This document shows, in pieces, positions 49,772 to 62,111 of a stretch of DNA of 64,000 nt. Each line of letters begins with the position of its first letter. Position 1 is the stretch's first letter. The DNA is taken from assembly GCA_029204225.1 (NCBI GenBank), contig CM055094.1:63504442-63568441 (forward strand). The letters are read 5' to 3'. This DNA is from Diphasiastrum complanatum (taxonomy: Eukaryota > Streptophyta > Lycopodiopsida > Lycopodiales > Lycopodiaceae). Made by a program: the position numbers and the translations under genes. Under the pieces are notes generated by a model. That model was given only the letters and a program-made list of their open reading frames with translations. It did no database searches and was not told where the DNA came from.

Positions 49772-50867
49772 CTAAGTAAGAAAATCAGCATGTTGCTTTA
49801 AATTTAAAGCTTCACAAAGAGCTTTAAATCGAACTCTAGGCAATGCCTTAGTGAACACAGCTGCAATATTATCCTTCGTGGGACAATATTCAAGCGTGAT
49901 GTCGTCATTATGAAGCTTCTCCCGAACAAAGTGATAGTGGATCTCGATTTGCTTTGTTCTTGCATGAAATACTGAATTTCGTGCAATGGCAATAACACTT
50001 TGACTATCTGTAAATAGGTGAGTAGTTGAGGGCTGGTCATGCTTCATATCGACAAGTAATTGTCTCAGCCATATACACTCCATAGTGGCTGAAAACGTTG
50101 CTCTATATTCTGCTTCACTTGAGGATTACTACCCGTAATGATAATATCATCAACATATAACAAAATGATGATGATAAACTCAGATGTATGCATGACATAA
50201 AGCGTAGATTCACTAGGACTGTTAGAAAACCCACGATCACAAAAGTATGTGTGTATCTTTTGATACCACATCCTTGGGGCTTGTTTTAGTCCATAGAGAG
50301 CCTTTTTGAGAAGACACACTTTGTCTTCTTGACCTGCAACCAAAAAACCAGCAGGTTGTTGAAGGTAAACTTCCTCATTAAATCACCATTGAGGAAGGCT
50401 GTCTTTATGTCAAGTTGGTGCATACACCAACCATGATGGGCAGCCAAAGCAGTGACTATCCTTACGGTAGTTATTCGTGCGGTAGGTGCAAAAGTTTCCT
50501 CATAATCAATGCCCTCCTTTTGCGCATAACCTTTGGCAACAAGTCTTGTCTTGTACCTTTCAACAGTACCATCGAACTTGTACTTGATCTTATAAGCCCA
50601 TTTACAGCCAATTGCTTTTTTTCCATGTGGAAGATCAACAAGAACCCATGTTTGGTTTTTTATGAGTGAGTCATACTCCTCTTTCATCGCGTCCTCCCAA
50701 CATTTTACTCCTCTGGCCTTCTCATAAAAAAAAGGTTCTATTGCACTAACCTCAATAGATGTAAGAGCAAAATCAGAAAAATTAGCAAATTCTACTGATT
50801 TAGATGAGGCACGAGTCTTCCCTTCATAGAAACAGTTCACTTTGCTGTCCTGCAAAGTCTGCAACAT
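49772..50867 (-). pseudogene. Copia RT and RNase H fragments of the middle-layer element
   Basis: Reading down from 50867: the linker, then RT ([49 protein letters not shown]). A frameshift near 50310 follows, then [13 protein letters not shown] and an intact YVDD box (LLYVDDIIITGSN, near 50130). The reading then jumps to the RNase H end (EAEYRATFSAT, MECIWLRQLL, HARTKQIEIHYHFVREKL), so the end of RT and the front of RNase H are deleted. It cannot make a full enzyme, but it retains the catalytic Asp pair. Confidence 0.88.
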
Positions 50868-51081
50868 GCATTTAGAGACTGGTTTAGGCTGTCCAACAGC
50901 CTTACTTTGATCAACGCTTTGCTGTCCAAAGTGATCTGAACTGTCAACACTTTGTTGTCCAAAGTGCTCTGAAATTGGACTATGCTATCCAAAGTTTTCA
51001 ATAGGTCGTTCCTCTTCATAAATCTGCTCCTCTTGATGAATTATGGGCTATTCGCTTGAAGAACCAGTGGGCTGTCCATTA

Positions 51082-51976
51082 TGTGAAAAATCCAGCAAGT
51101 TCACACGTGTGGGGATCCACAAGAAATGTGTGAATGATCTTGACCATGCTTTGTGATGGCACACAGAACACCTGTAGAGCAATCCTGCAATCTACCAATG
51201 AATCTGAGGCTAGAGCACAATCTAGAATGCTACAAATCAAAGCAATACTAATTCCTCACAATTAGAGAGAATACATAAGCAAAAGAATGTATGAAGAAGA
51301 CCTTCTACTCGAGTTAGAGAGAGAATATCAAAACCAGCAAAATAGCATGAGATCCAATTTTGACATTATGACAATACCAAAGCTTGATTCATCATTAGAT
51401 ATGAATGAGAATGATATGTACATATATAGGAGAGCCAAAATTCGTGGTACTCCTTGCATTCAATGCATTCCATACATCTAATCAAGTGTAAACTATTACC
51501 ATATTGACACCTAACAGCTTGCATGCTGAATTTGCACCTAACTTCTACCTACTTTGCCAAATGTCAATTTCTCAACTATGAACCTAAAAAACTACATGCA
51601 TGTGTCAAATAGTATTTGCATGTCTTGCATGTGACTTCCCTAGATGACTTGGACATGTGTAGAGCATGTATATTGACTTGTATGTTGCATGCATGCACAC
51701 TAACTGATTTTGCATGTCATCTAGTTTTATGCATGTATCAAATCTAGATCTACCTAACTCAAACTCGCCTAGATCTACAAGGTCATGTGCTCAATTCACA
51801 TACCTTTGATATATACAATGGAACAAAGTGAATATGACCATCTAGACACTGTGCATGTCATGTAGTTCGAGTTCGTACATACTAGAAAATGATATTTACA
51901 ACTTGTAAATACACAAGCAAGATGATTTTCCACATCAACCCCTATAGACAAGTTGGATAGCTTTTTATTCTTCACA
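51082..51976 (-). repeat. 3' LTR of the innermost element
   Basis: 895 bp, partner of 55286-56176, adjacent to the left CATTA duplication. Confidence 0.92.
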
Positions 51977-52442
51977 CTCCTCCTAAAAAGTTATCAACTT
52001 GGCTTGATCATTTGAACTTGAAAATCCTCCAAGGTTGGTCAAATTGTTGATGAAGAAACTTTTTGTGTGTGGATTCTTTGCTTTGGATTTGAATTGAAGA
52101 TGATCAAAGAATCCATCATAGCAGCACCCTTACCATAGCCATGATAAGATCTCTTTGACAGAAATCTTTTCCAAATGCCTTTGAAAAATATTCCACCAAA
52201 CTGCCACTATGCCAATGTACCTCCTGCATGTCTGATGTCGATCCTGGCATTGCAAAGTCCACATGCATGAAGTTGGATACACCAAAATCTGAAAAATCCG
52301 AGGCCTCCAAGCCCCATAATGACCACAAAGATCATATAGATCAAGATTGTACCTTGAGCAATATTCAAGATTAAGCGCACTAGCTTCACTAGTCCAAATA
52401 CTATGAACTCTATCCAAAATGGATCTAATCTTGAAACCATAC

Positions 52443-54503
52443 TCAAAACTTGATCAAATTGAGGCTAAATACTTTCTTAAGGATGTAAGTGTCCTCATTG
52501 GATGTTTCACTTACTCTCAAAAGAAATTCACAATATGTCTCAAAGCATGAAAAAACTCCTTTTTTCAAACTATGAGTACTAAACTCATACTTGCTCTTAC
52601 TCAATTTAAGAGCATACAAATGATGATACAATATATTGCTTTCTAGATGCTTTGGAAACATGATCAAGTCGCCAATGACAAGAATTAATTCCAAACTAAA
52701 GACTTCATTCAAAACTAGAACAGTCTTACTTGATCTTTGAGATAAGCAAATCTCAACTAAGCAAGATACATCATCAATCAGAGAAAGAGAACCATAGGTG
52801 AGTAGAATAGAATGAATACCACCTTCACTTATCCTTTCTTTTCCATGAAAAAAGATCAACAAGGACTCGACCTTGTACAGTAAAGAAGATCTTCTTGGAC
52901 ATGCATGTTGAGGATACTCCTCCTCAAACCTCGACCCCATCACAACTTGATTATTCACCATAGCAATGATTTGTGATGCACTTAGAGATACTGTGCTCTG
53001 GGCCTCTTCCAAGATAGAAAATAAATTTTCAAAATCAAGTAAATCTCCATGCTCAAACACCTTCGAGATAGAGGGTGTAAAGGCTATGTAGCCTTCCTTG
53101 GTGGATAAGCATCCAACCATGATCCATAGACTAGGATCTCCATCCTTCTTTCCTTCCAAGAAACCACATGCAAAGCAATAATCTTCAAGAACACTAAGGT
53201 ACACATCCTTAGGCTTATAACTGAACAAGACTCCATATAGTGCACTCCTTCCATTAGCTCGATAACTCCATAAAGTTTTGCATGATGGAACATATACATG
53301 CACCATAAAACTTGAAGAGACAAGACATAGCCAAATGTAAGTTGTGGAACCATCAATAGTACATGCAAAGCAAGAAATACCTTTCTTGCTTTCTGATAAA
53401 GAAAGATGAACATCCAAATGTTCCAACTCCATAGGATGTTTTGTCTTGGTAGAAGACATCAAATATGGATCCATATGTGATTTTGCCATAGAATAAGCCA
53501 CTCTTGGCTTGATCTCCTTGACTATAATAGGCATAGATCTGAAATTGGAAACATGCAACCTCCTATGCCATAGCTCCTCTTTGGCAACATAAGTCATCAA
53601 TGCAACATCACATGCACTTGAATTTTCATGCACATCTAGCTTGAAAATACCTCCATATCTAGATCCACATGCAAGGATCTTATCTTCTTTCTTTATGAGA
53701 CAACTATTGATACTGAAATCCACTTCATAACCATCATCTAAGAACTTTCCTACACTAATCACACTCTTTGTGAGATTAGGAACATAAAGGACATTGGAAA
53801 GTGAAAAATTCATAGAAGATGCAAGTTTCAAGGAACAACTTCCAAGTCCTTCAATTGTACATGCATCACCAACAGCTGTGTATATTGATTTCTTAGGATC
53901 TAGAACAGATTCAATAGAAACAAAAGAATCTTTGGAGCAACTCATATGAGTTGTGGCTCCACTATCAATATACCAAGATACATCACTAAAGGGTAAAGAG
54001 GAGAAACTAGACATCATGAGAGATGCCTCTCCATAACTTGCATGTGAGTCTTCTATGATAACATTGGCTTGATCTTCTTGAGTCTTCTTCTTGAAGTTAG
54101 AAGAATGAGTTGAATCATCTTCTACTCCACCTTGGTCTTTGTTCTTTGCTTTGTCCTTGGTGAAGGCTTGAGAAAAACTGTTCTTGCTCCTCCCTCTTGA
54201 CTTGAGCTTTGCTTCATGAAGGTTCTTAAGAGTTTCTCAAGTCTCCTTGGCTGAGGTGCATGAACTTATTTCTCTCAACATCTCATCAGAGATGTTCAAT
54301 TTGATGATATGAAGAGCAATTCTTGATCTCTTCTTGAATCTCTGAGCCTCATCATAAGCTTCAGGTTCAACTTCAATTCCTGTTACAATGTCCATTACTC
54401 CATAAAGAATCAACAAGGATTCTATCCTATCCTTCCAAACTGAATAATTGAAGGTATCTAGTCTTTCACTAGCTTCAAAGAGACAATCTCCTATAGATGC
54501 CAT
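52443..54503 (-). pseudogene. Shortened gag-protease-pol frame of the innermost element
   Basis: From ATG 54503 (MASIGDCLFEASERLD) gag reaches SSCTSAKET, then a TGA at 54237-54239 where relatives have Trp. The same frame then stays open for 598 codons to 52443. The capsid C-half and zinc knuckle are missing. Next come a retropepsin (VSWYIDSGATTHMSCSKDSF, from 53980) and a GAG-pre-integrase (ELWHRRLHVSNFRS). A start of integrase follows (LEHLDVHLSL, FACTIDGSTTYIWLCL), with its middle gone and the later acidic residues not found. Then come its SH3-like tail (DPSLWIMVGCLSTKEGYIAF, SKVFEHGDLLDFENLFS) and the linker (CPRRSSLLYKV). RT is not recognisable in the last 170 codons. It keeps an open frame despite losing whole domains. 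Confidence 0.8.
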
Positions 54504-55272
54504 GAATGTGAAGACTCTTGTAATTGGACAACAAAATGGAATTGAGTGTGTTGCTTCTCTTTCACTATAGGGACTAAAATAATTGGGTGTACTACCAAAT
54601 CCTATGTAAAATCTTGCAACAAAATATGTGAGACCTATCTCACAACAAAGAATCAATCAACTTGAATTTGGATCTAGCCTCTATCTACAGATGAAGCACT
54701 TACAATTCTGATGTCAAACTTTCTCACGAGTTTCAAATGAATGAAACACACTCAAGAAACACACATACAACTCAAAACACAACACATTGTGTGAAATGAT
54801 ATGTCTATGACAACATAAATTTGTCTTATCCAATTCTATCTCAGATTGAGTACTAAAACTATGAATGATGAATCATGCATGCAATATATTCAAATCAAAA
54901 AGTGTCCACTCGGGTTTTGGGTCTCTCCCTACTCTCTTTAAGAGCTTATAACTCCTACTAGGAACATCAGAATGAAATAAAACATATTGCAATGGAAAGA
55001 GGACTTTTCTAGCTTTCCAACAAGCTATAATGTCAGTATCTTTGGATCCAACATAGAGGAGATAGAGTCAAATGATGTATTCTGGTTTTCACACGTGTGA
55101 AGAGTCAGAATTCCGTACATCCTCTGTTTTGGACTGAAAATATCAGTTCTAACCTCATTCACCAAAAAACTGTTCAAGAAAATATAGCAAAACACTACTA
55201 AACAACTTCCTAGCTTGAATTGACAGAAAAATCTTCATACACCTGATGTTAGTAGCATTCAAAGCATGGTAT

Positions 55273-55285
55273 GGCTCTGATATCA
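55273..55285 (-). promoter_or_regulatory. Primer binding site of the innermost element
   Basis: Minus-strand TGATATCAGAGCC abuts the 5' LTR (one change from TGGTATCAGAGCC). Confidence 0.85.
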
Positions 55286-56176
55286 TGTGAAAATTCCAGC
55301 AAGTTCACACGTGTGGGGATCCACAAGAAATGTGTGAATGATCTTGACCATGCTTTGTGATGGCACACAAAACACCTGTAGAGCAATCTTGCAATCTACC
55401 AATGAATCTGAGGCTAGAGCACAATCTAGAATGCTACAGATCAAAGCAATACTAATTCCTCACAAATAGAGAGAATACATAAGCAATTGTATGAAGAAGA
55501 CCTTCTACTCGAGTTAGAGAGAGAACACCAAAACAAGCAAAATAGCATGAGATCCAATTTTGACATAATGACATTATCAAAGATTAATTCATCATTAGAT
55601 ATGAATGAGAATGATATGTACATATATAGGAGAGCCAAAATTCGTGGTACTCCTTGCCTTCAATGCATTCCATACATCTAATCAAGTGTAAACTATTACC
55701 ATATTGACACCTAACAGCTTGCATGCTGAATTTGCACCTAACTTCTACCTACTTTGCCAAATGTCAGTTTCTCAACTATGAACCTACAAAACTACATGCA
55801 TGCGTCAAATAGTGTTTGCATGTCTTGCATGTGACTTCCCTAGATGACTTGGACATGTGTAGAACATGTATACTGACTTGCATGTTGCATGCATGCACAC
55901 TAACTGATTTTGCATGTCATCTAGTTTTATGCATGTATCAAATCTAGATCTACCTAACTCAAACTCGCCTAGATCTACAAGGTCATGTGCTCAATTCACA
56001 TACCTTTGATATATACAATGGAACAAAGTGAATATGACCATCTAGACACTGTGCATGTCATGTAGTTCGAGTTCGTACATACTAGAAAATGATATTTACA
56101 ACTTGTAAATACACAAGCAAGATGATTTTCCACATCAACCCCTATAGACAAGTTGGATAGCTTTTTATTCTTCGCA
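55286..56176 (-). repeat. 5' LTR of the innermost element
   Basis: 891 bp, partner of 51082-51976, followed on the right by the CATTA duplication. Confidence 0.92.
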
Positions 56177-56181
56177 CATTA

Positions 56182-57120
56182 GGCTTTAGTCGGACACTGA
56201 TTACTAATGTGTGCCGCCGTAATAACCGCTTCATTTGTATCAATGCCTTTCTCTTTATCCTAAGTAAGCTTCTTCCTACATTCCTTTATGTTAAGTTTCT
56301 TCCTACATTCCTTTATGTGGTGCCCAAACTTTTTACAATTATGGCACTAACCCTTCTTTTTGGATCCTTGATCTTGGCCTTCCTTGGATTTTTGATCCTT
56401 GGAAGAAGAAGGCTTACCTTTTCACTTGCCCTTGCCTTTGCCTTCGGTGAAGAAGGCTTGATCTTCTTGTTCACCAAAATTAATCCTTGTTTGCTCTTCT
56501 TGGAGAAGTAAGCCAACAAGATCTTCAAAGGAGATTTGCTGTCCCCTAAGAGATATGCTTAAAGTAGACACAAATGGAAGATAGGAATGAGGAAGTGAAT
56601 TAAGAGTAATTGAAACAAATTGAGAGTTCTCGACAATTTCGTCAATGCTAAGAATCTCTTCACGAAGATCCTTGATCTTCATTAAGTGATTTGAAAGCGT
56701 ATCACCCTCTTGCATCTTCAATGTTGAGAGCTGATTACGTAGAAAAAGCACTTTTGCCGTATTCTTCACTTGGAACATCTTGGCAAGTACTTCCCAAGCA
56801 CTCTTGGGAGTCTTGCATGATCGAATGTGAGGTAGGATTGATCTCTTCACGGATAGCACTATGATCGAATGTGCTTGTGTGTCACGTCAATCCCATTTCT
56901 TTTGTTCTTCGGAAGACACCTCCACATATGTTGAAGAAGTAGCTCTTGACGGTGTAGTAGGTGCCAAACTAGGTGGCCTCTCTTCATCACCACTTACAAC
57001 TTCAAACAAACCTTTATCAATAAGGAGGTTTTTGATCATGTAGCACCACAAGGAGAAATTAGTTCCATCCAACCTATCTTCATTGAACAAAGAACCTATA
57101 GATTCAGATTCTTTAGCCAT
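56182..57120 (-). pseudogene. Gag of the middle-layer Copia, with stops
   Basis: Starts at ATG 57118-57120 (MAKESESIGSLFNEDRLDGT). The capsid signatures SLWCYMIKNLLIDKGL and LRNQLSTLKMQEGDTLSNHL match the gag-only element's protein closely. TGA at 56887-56889 replaces an Arg codon (CGA in the relative), TGA at 56422-56424 and TAG just before the knuckle CHNCKKFGHHIKEC add further breaks. KECRKKL is duplicated locally. The frame ends at the nested insertion. Confidence 0.88.
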
Positions 57121-57740
57121 TTCTGAAAATTTAGCTAATAGTAGATGGGAAAAACAAATTCCAGACCAAAATCTACTAAAAAATCAACAAGATTAAAGCT
57201 GAATTAATGAGCACTATAGATTGCAATACACTACATGCAATAGCTCATTCACAAGAAGATATAGGTGGCTGTATTATGCTGAAATAACATAATACTAACT
57301 AATATGCAGGCTTCCAATGAAGCCAAAACCACAACCAAAACTTTTCTGGTAAAATGGTTTGCACCCAATGTGCTAATGGAGCAGATGGTAGGACCTTCTT
57401 CCAGGCTCAAAAACAAAAAAATTTCAGCCACTAAAAATGTGTCAAAAACACATTTGTCTTCAAGGTAGATGGGCGCCCTCCTCCAAGAAAAAAATCTGAA
57501 ATTTGAAGTATGTAATCTGATTTCAATCACATGAAAACTAGTTGAGCATGGGTGCCCTATTGCTGGCTCCTAAATGAGTGGAGTTTCCAAGCTTTTCCCT
57601 GCAATTTCCTGCACAAAAAACAAGGAGCCGAACAGTTCTCTCTCCACAAAAATCAGAAATTTTTTGATTTTTATGAACCAAAAGAGGAAAAATGTGGTTG
57701 CCTATTGGGTGCCCTCCAGCAAGCAATCAATTCTGAAAAA
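57121..57740 (-). other. Untranslated leader of the middle-layer Copia
   Basis: Between the primer site and gag, with GGGCGCCC-type motifs similar to the leader of the gag-only element (35.57-35.96 kb). No coding signal. Confidence 0.6.
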
Positions 57741-57754
57741 TGGCTCTGATACCA
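57741..57754 (-). promoter_or_regulatory. Primer binding site of the middle-layer Copia
   Basis: Minus-strand TGGTATCAGAGCCA, perfect initiator Met-tRNA match, adjoining the 5' LTR piece at 57755. Confidence 0.9.
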
Positions 57755-57915
57755 TGTAGGAATCTAGAATCAAGACTATTCATTAACACAAAGTATTCTC
57801 AAAGAGAAGAGAGAGATGGTTAGATGACCCTCTTGTAGAAACTTGTGGACAACCAATATGAACAATAGATTGCTTAACAAAAAAGTGTGTCTCATACAAA
57901 TTAATGGCTACATAT
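57755..57915 (-). repeat. Truncated 5' LTR of the middle-layer Copia
   Basis: Matches the first 161 bp of 49297-49741; similarity stops at GGCTACATAT. The outer part and its target duplication were lost by deletion. Confidence 0.85.
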
Positions 57916-59171
<1,256 letters not shown>

Positions 59172-61343
59172 CTAGTACTCATCAACATCAGCTGCACATG
59201 CATCAACCAATTTGTACAAATACTCCCTGATGTGTGCTCGAGAGATTTCTGGAATAGATATCGATCTTTCGACATCATATCCATGTTTCTTTACCATCTT
59301 TTTTGCCTTGGTTTTCCATGCATAAATCACAGCATCAATATCTACATCTTCTACACCGTCATTGTTTGGAACCCAGTCTTTTGAAAAACTGTCTTCGTAT
59401 AATTCTTTGTTGTCAATTGGATTGTTTCCACGTCTCCGAGTGGATTTAGGTTCATACCATAATTCTTTGAGTGAAGTGACCATACCATCAGCATTGGTCC
59501 CTACTCCGACAACCTTTGCCATCCAAAATGAGACTTCCACTGCAACATCTTCATCTGGAGGTCGTGTTGCAACAAATTTGTTCATTGCAACCTCTCTACT
59601 AGGTATGAATTCCAATAATGGTGCATCTCCTTTCCGTCCGCAATAATGATGAGGTAAGAGTTCTATTGTATCCATTTCGACTTCAGTGTTCACATTAGAA
59701 GGCATGCATCCTGAAGGTTGAAAAGCAATTGTAAAAGATTGTAGCCCCTAGTTGTTTGGTTGTATGTTGATACTGGCAAATTCTTTTGTTTTGTGGTACT
59801 CAAGAAGTTTTGTGGTTTCATCCACAGTTGAGAAATTTTGATCTTTGTATTCTATGGATACTTCTCGCACATATATTGCCTGTATTTATGAAAGGATATC
59901 AATCCTTTCATCTCATCATTGTCCAGTTCATTTGTGGGTGCCAAAAAAATCGCTTTTTCTTTTGAAGGCAAAGAGTGCAACAATCTGAAAGGTTCACTCC
60001 ATGTATCATCTCCATCAGTGCAATACTACTTCCACTGCATGGTTGGTTCGCCATTCAACATTTGAAAATGAAAGTAGTGAGGATTGGTGTGTCCTTCTAG
60101 ACCATCATTTTTACGAACAATAAATGGCTCTATGAATCCTTTCCAATCCACCATTCATTCTAACAACTCTACTTCAGTACTTTCAGTACGACCACCACCT
60201 ATCTTCTGGCCAATTCGTCCTAACATATCAGGCATAGTAAAAACAGATTTACATTTCAATGCCCTAGAGATTACACTAAAAACTTGATCGATGTCTTCAT
60301 GCGTGTGTCCGACGATCAAAAACCTTATTTCAATAGTCTGAAATATGTTATGTGCCACAAGCATAGAACAAAGACCAAAGATGAACCTATTTTTATTTTT
60401 CCTCCAACAGTTGTTAGCTTGAATACGTAAGATGAGAGGGAGATGCCACGTGCAAGTTGCACCTTTCGTATTGCTCGCATAATGGATGTGACCACCTGAT
60501 TGCTATCATTTTGATCGTATTTTTTAGCTCATCACAAATCTTGGACATTCTTTGTTTTGTTGGAGTCTTGGCATATCAAAACTCATGTCTCCACAACCGA
60601 TACAATGTATTTCTGGAGATTGTAGACATGCCAGTTTCTTGAAGTTCTTTGTTGATGGAATTGAAGACATCACCTTTAGACATGCAAAGAGGGAGATGAT
60701 GTTCACAATGAACTACTCCATCTTTTGATTTATGTTGAAGATGCGGTTGGGGTAGAACATGCTTTTCTAAGATTCCACGCATAATAGCAAGTCTTCGTCT
60801 TGAATGTGCGTGCTGTTTTAATGTGCCTATGTTCCCATGAAATTTATAGACAATATTGTTGCATGCCTTTGAGATTATCTACCAAAACAATCCATGGGAA
60901 ACTCCCAATAGATCTTGAAATGCCTTTGAACATATGGTTTTACCTAAAACTACAGGTTTAAGTCTTAAACAGGGTTCTTCCCACATATTGCATGCTATGT
61001 TCAAATTATCTCGTGCCTTCAAAAAACACCCAAACATTTGTAAAAGGTAATTATGTCTATCCGATCCGCGCTTTCTCCATACACTTAGTCTCAAGTCTTC
61101 ACATTCTTTGTAAGTGATTTTGCGTATACATAATTTTTTACAACAAGGCTGCATCAAAGTCTCTTTTATACGTTCTGGCGATAAAACATAATCTGCCTTC
61201 TTTAGAGTGACGAATGCAAGCACATGCTTTCTTTTGCAGTTTTGAGAAGCTCCAAAAGATTCAAAACTTGGATCATGTTGCATTGGACTCTCAAAACTTT
61301 TCTCTTGTGATTGACCAACTCTTGATACAGATTCTTTTAACAT
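59172..61343 (-). pseudogene. DUF7869-family protein, internally deleted pseudogene
   Basis: Reading down from 61343: an N-terminal Cys-rich part (CCKKLCIRKITYKECEDLRL, then KTICSKAFQDLLGVS). A middle part follows (60782 to 60524: SKDGVVHCEHHLPL, TLYRLWRHEF). The family core is near 60430-60160 (RIQANNCWRKNKNRFIFGL, FLIVGHTHEDIDQVFSVISR). The end comes last (59705 to 59172: VSFWMAKVVGVG, YLYKLVDACAADVDEY). The VGHTHEDIDQ motif is the hallmark of DUF7869, a family of unknown function, often multicopy and possibly transposon-derived. Pieces lie in different frames, stops interrupt the core (TGA at 60155-60157, TAG twice after it), and the stretch between the middle part and the core is missing. 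I infer a dead copy. Confidence 0.75.
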
Positions 61344-61396
61344 TTCATTCCAATTACTGTTGGGTCGAAGATCTTGCGTAATATAGCCCTCCCGCC
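61344..61396. other. Short spacer
   Basis: Links the DUF7869 pseudogene to LTR-like sequence; no feature seen. Confidence 0.4.
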
Positions 61397-62096
61397 TGTC
61401 AACAAGGGTTAGTTCACTGGATAGGCACCTAACTATGCATAGATGCTATTTTTAGTTAGTTTCCTACTTTGCATCTTACCTCCACTAACACTACTCAACT
61501 AGCTCTACTCCCCTAACTAACTTCATCATGATTTTGTGTGAAGAGAGAGGATAGGATAGAAGAGGAAGAAGAAGGAGAAGAGAGAAAGAGAGAGAGATGA
61601 GATGGAGGTTAGCTCAAATGCTCAATTTCATTGCTTATGGAAAAACCTTAACTAGCATAAATAAAAAAGCATGGGAAATGGACATAACAAGCAATCACAA
61701 CAATAGCATAAGCAAGAGTAATTAGCAAATGAGGATGCTTGAGCTCTCAAAATGATAGAGTCTCCTCCTCTCTATTAAGCATAAAAATAGTGTACAAATG
61801 GTGTCTTTTTATAAAATGGGAAAGGCCCTTGTCCCAAATCCTATTGGCTAATATTTACATTGATCCTATCCATTCATCTTGGACCCAACTTGATCCAAGG
61901 GTCCACAAAAAGTACATTGAAGTTCACAAGATTCATGTGAGTCCCAATTTGGACCCAACTCTAAAAAGTAGTCTCTAAGTTTAAAAATGACTTTGGACCT
62001 CTAGGCCCAAGTCTATTTTATTTTATTTACACTTAAGCTTGCGTGCTCATTGGGCCATGGGCTTATACGTGCAGGATGCCATGCCCTCACAACGCA
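61397..62096 (-). repeat. Possible LTR
   Basis: On the minus strand the block opens TGCGTTGTGAGGGC and closes CCTTGTTGACA, so it has TG..CA ends. It has LTR-like composition and sits downstream of a gag-like frame on the same strand. No partner LTR is inside the window and no purine tract is clear, so the call is tentative. Confidence 0.35.
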
Positions 62097-62111
62097 TTTT
62101 ATTGGTCAATT

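Larger units (their letters stand above)
51082..56176 (-). mobile_element. Innermost nested Copia-type element with perfect target duplication
   Basis: LTRs 51082-51976 and 55286-56176 (895 and 891 bp) are flanked by the same pentamer CATTA (51077-51081, 56177-56181). On the minus strand each LTR starts TGYGAAGAATAAAAAG and ends ATTTTCACA-like. The primer site TGATATCAGAGCC lies inside the right LTR, and the purine tract AGGAGGAG precedes the left one. About two dozen differences separate the LTRs by eye, roughly 97% identity. The interior codes only a shortened gag, a protease and pol pieces. It inserted into the middle-layer Copia, so it is the youngest layer. Confidence 0.93.
49297..57915 (-). 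mobile_element. Minus-strand Copia, middle layer, related to the gag-only element
   Basis: 3' LTR at 49297-49741 (on the minus strand TGTTAGAATAATAAATG to TTCCTACA), preceded on its own strand by the purine tract AAGGAGGG. The 5' LTR survives only as 57755-57915; its outer part is gone. The Met-tRNA primer site lies at 57741-57754. Interior: gag (56.2-57.1 kb) and RT/RNase H (49.8-50.9 kb); protease and integrase are absent even after removing the nested insertion. Gag and LTR start are close to the 35085-37903 element. Confidence 0.88.

Noticed and set aside
51287-55681. 64-65-codon frames in both LTRs of the innermost element as a conserved small gene
   Set aside because: They coincide because the LTRs are copies, and the frame differs by indel at its start; no independent evidence for a protein.
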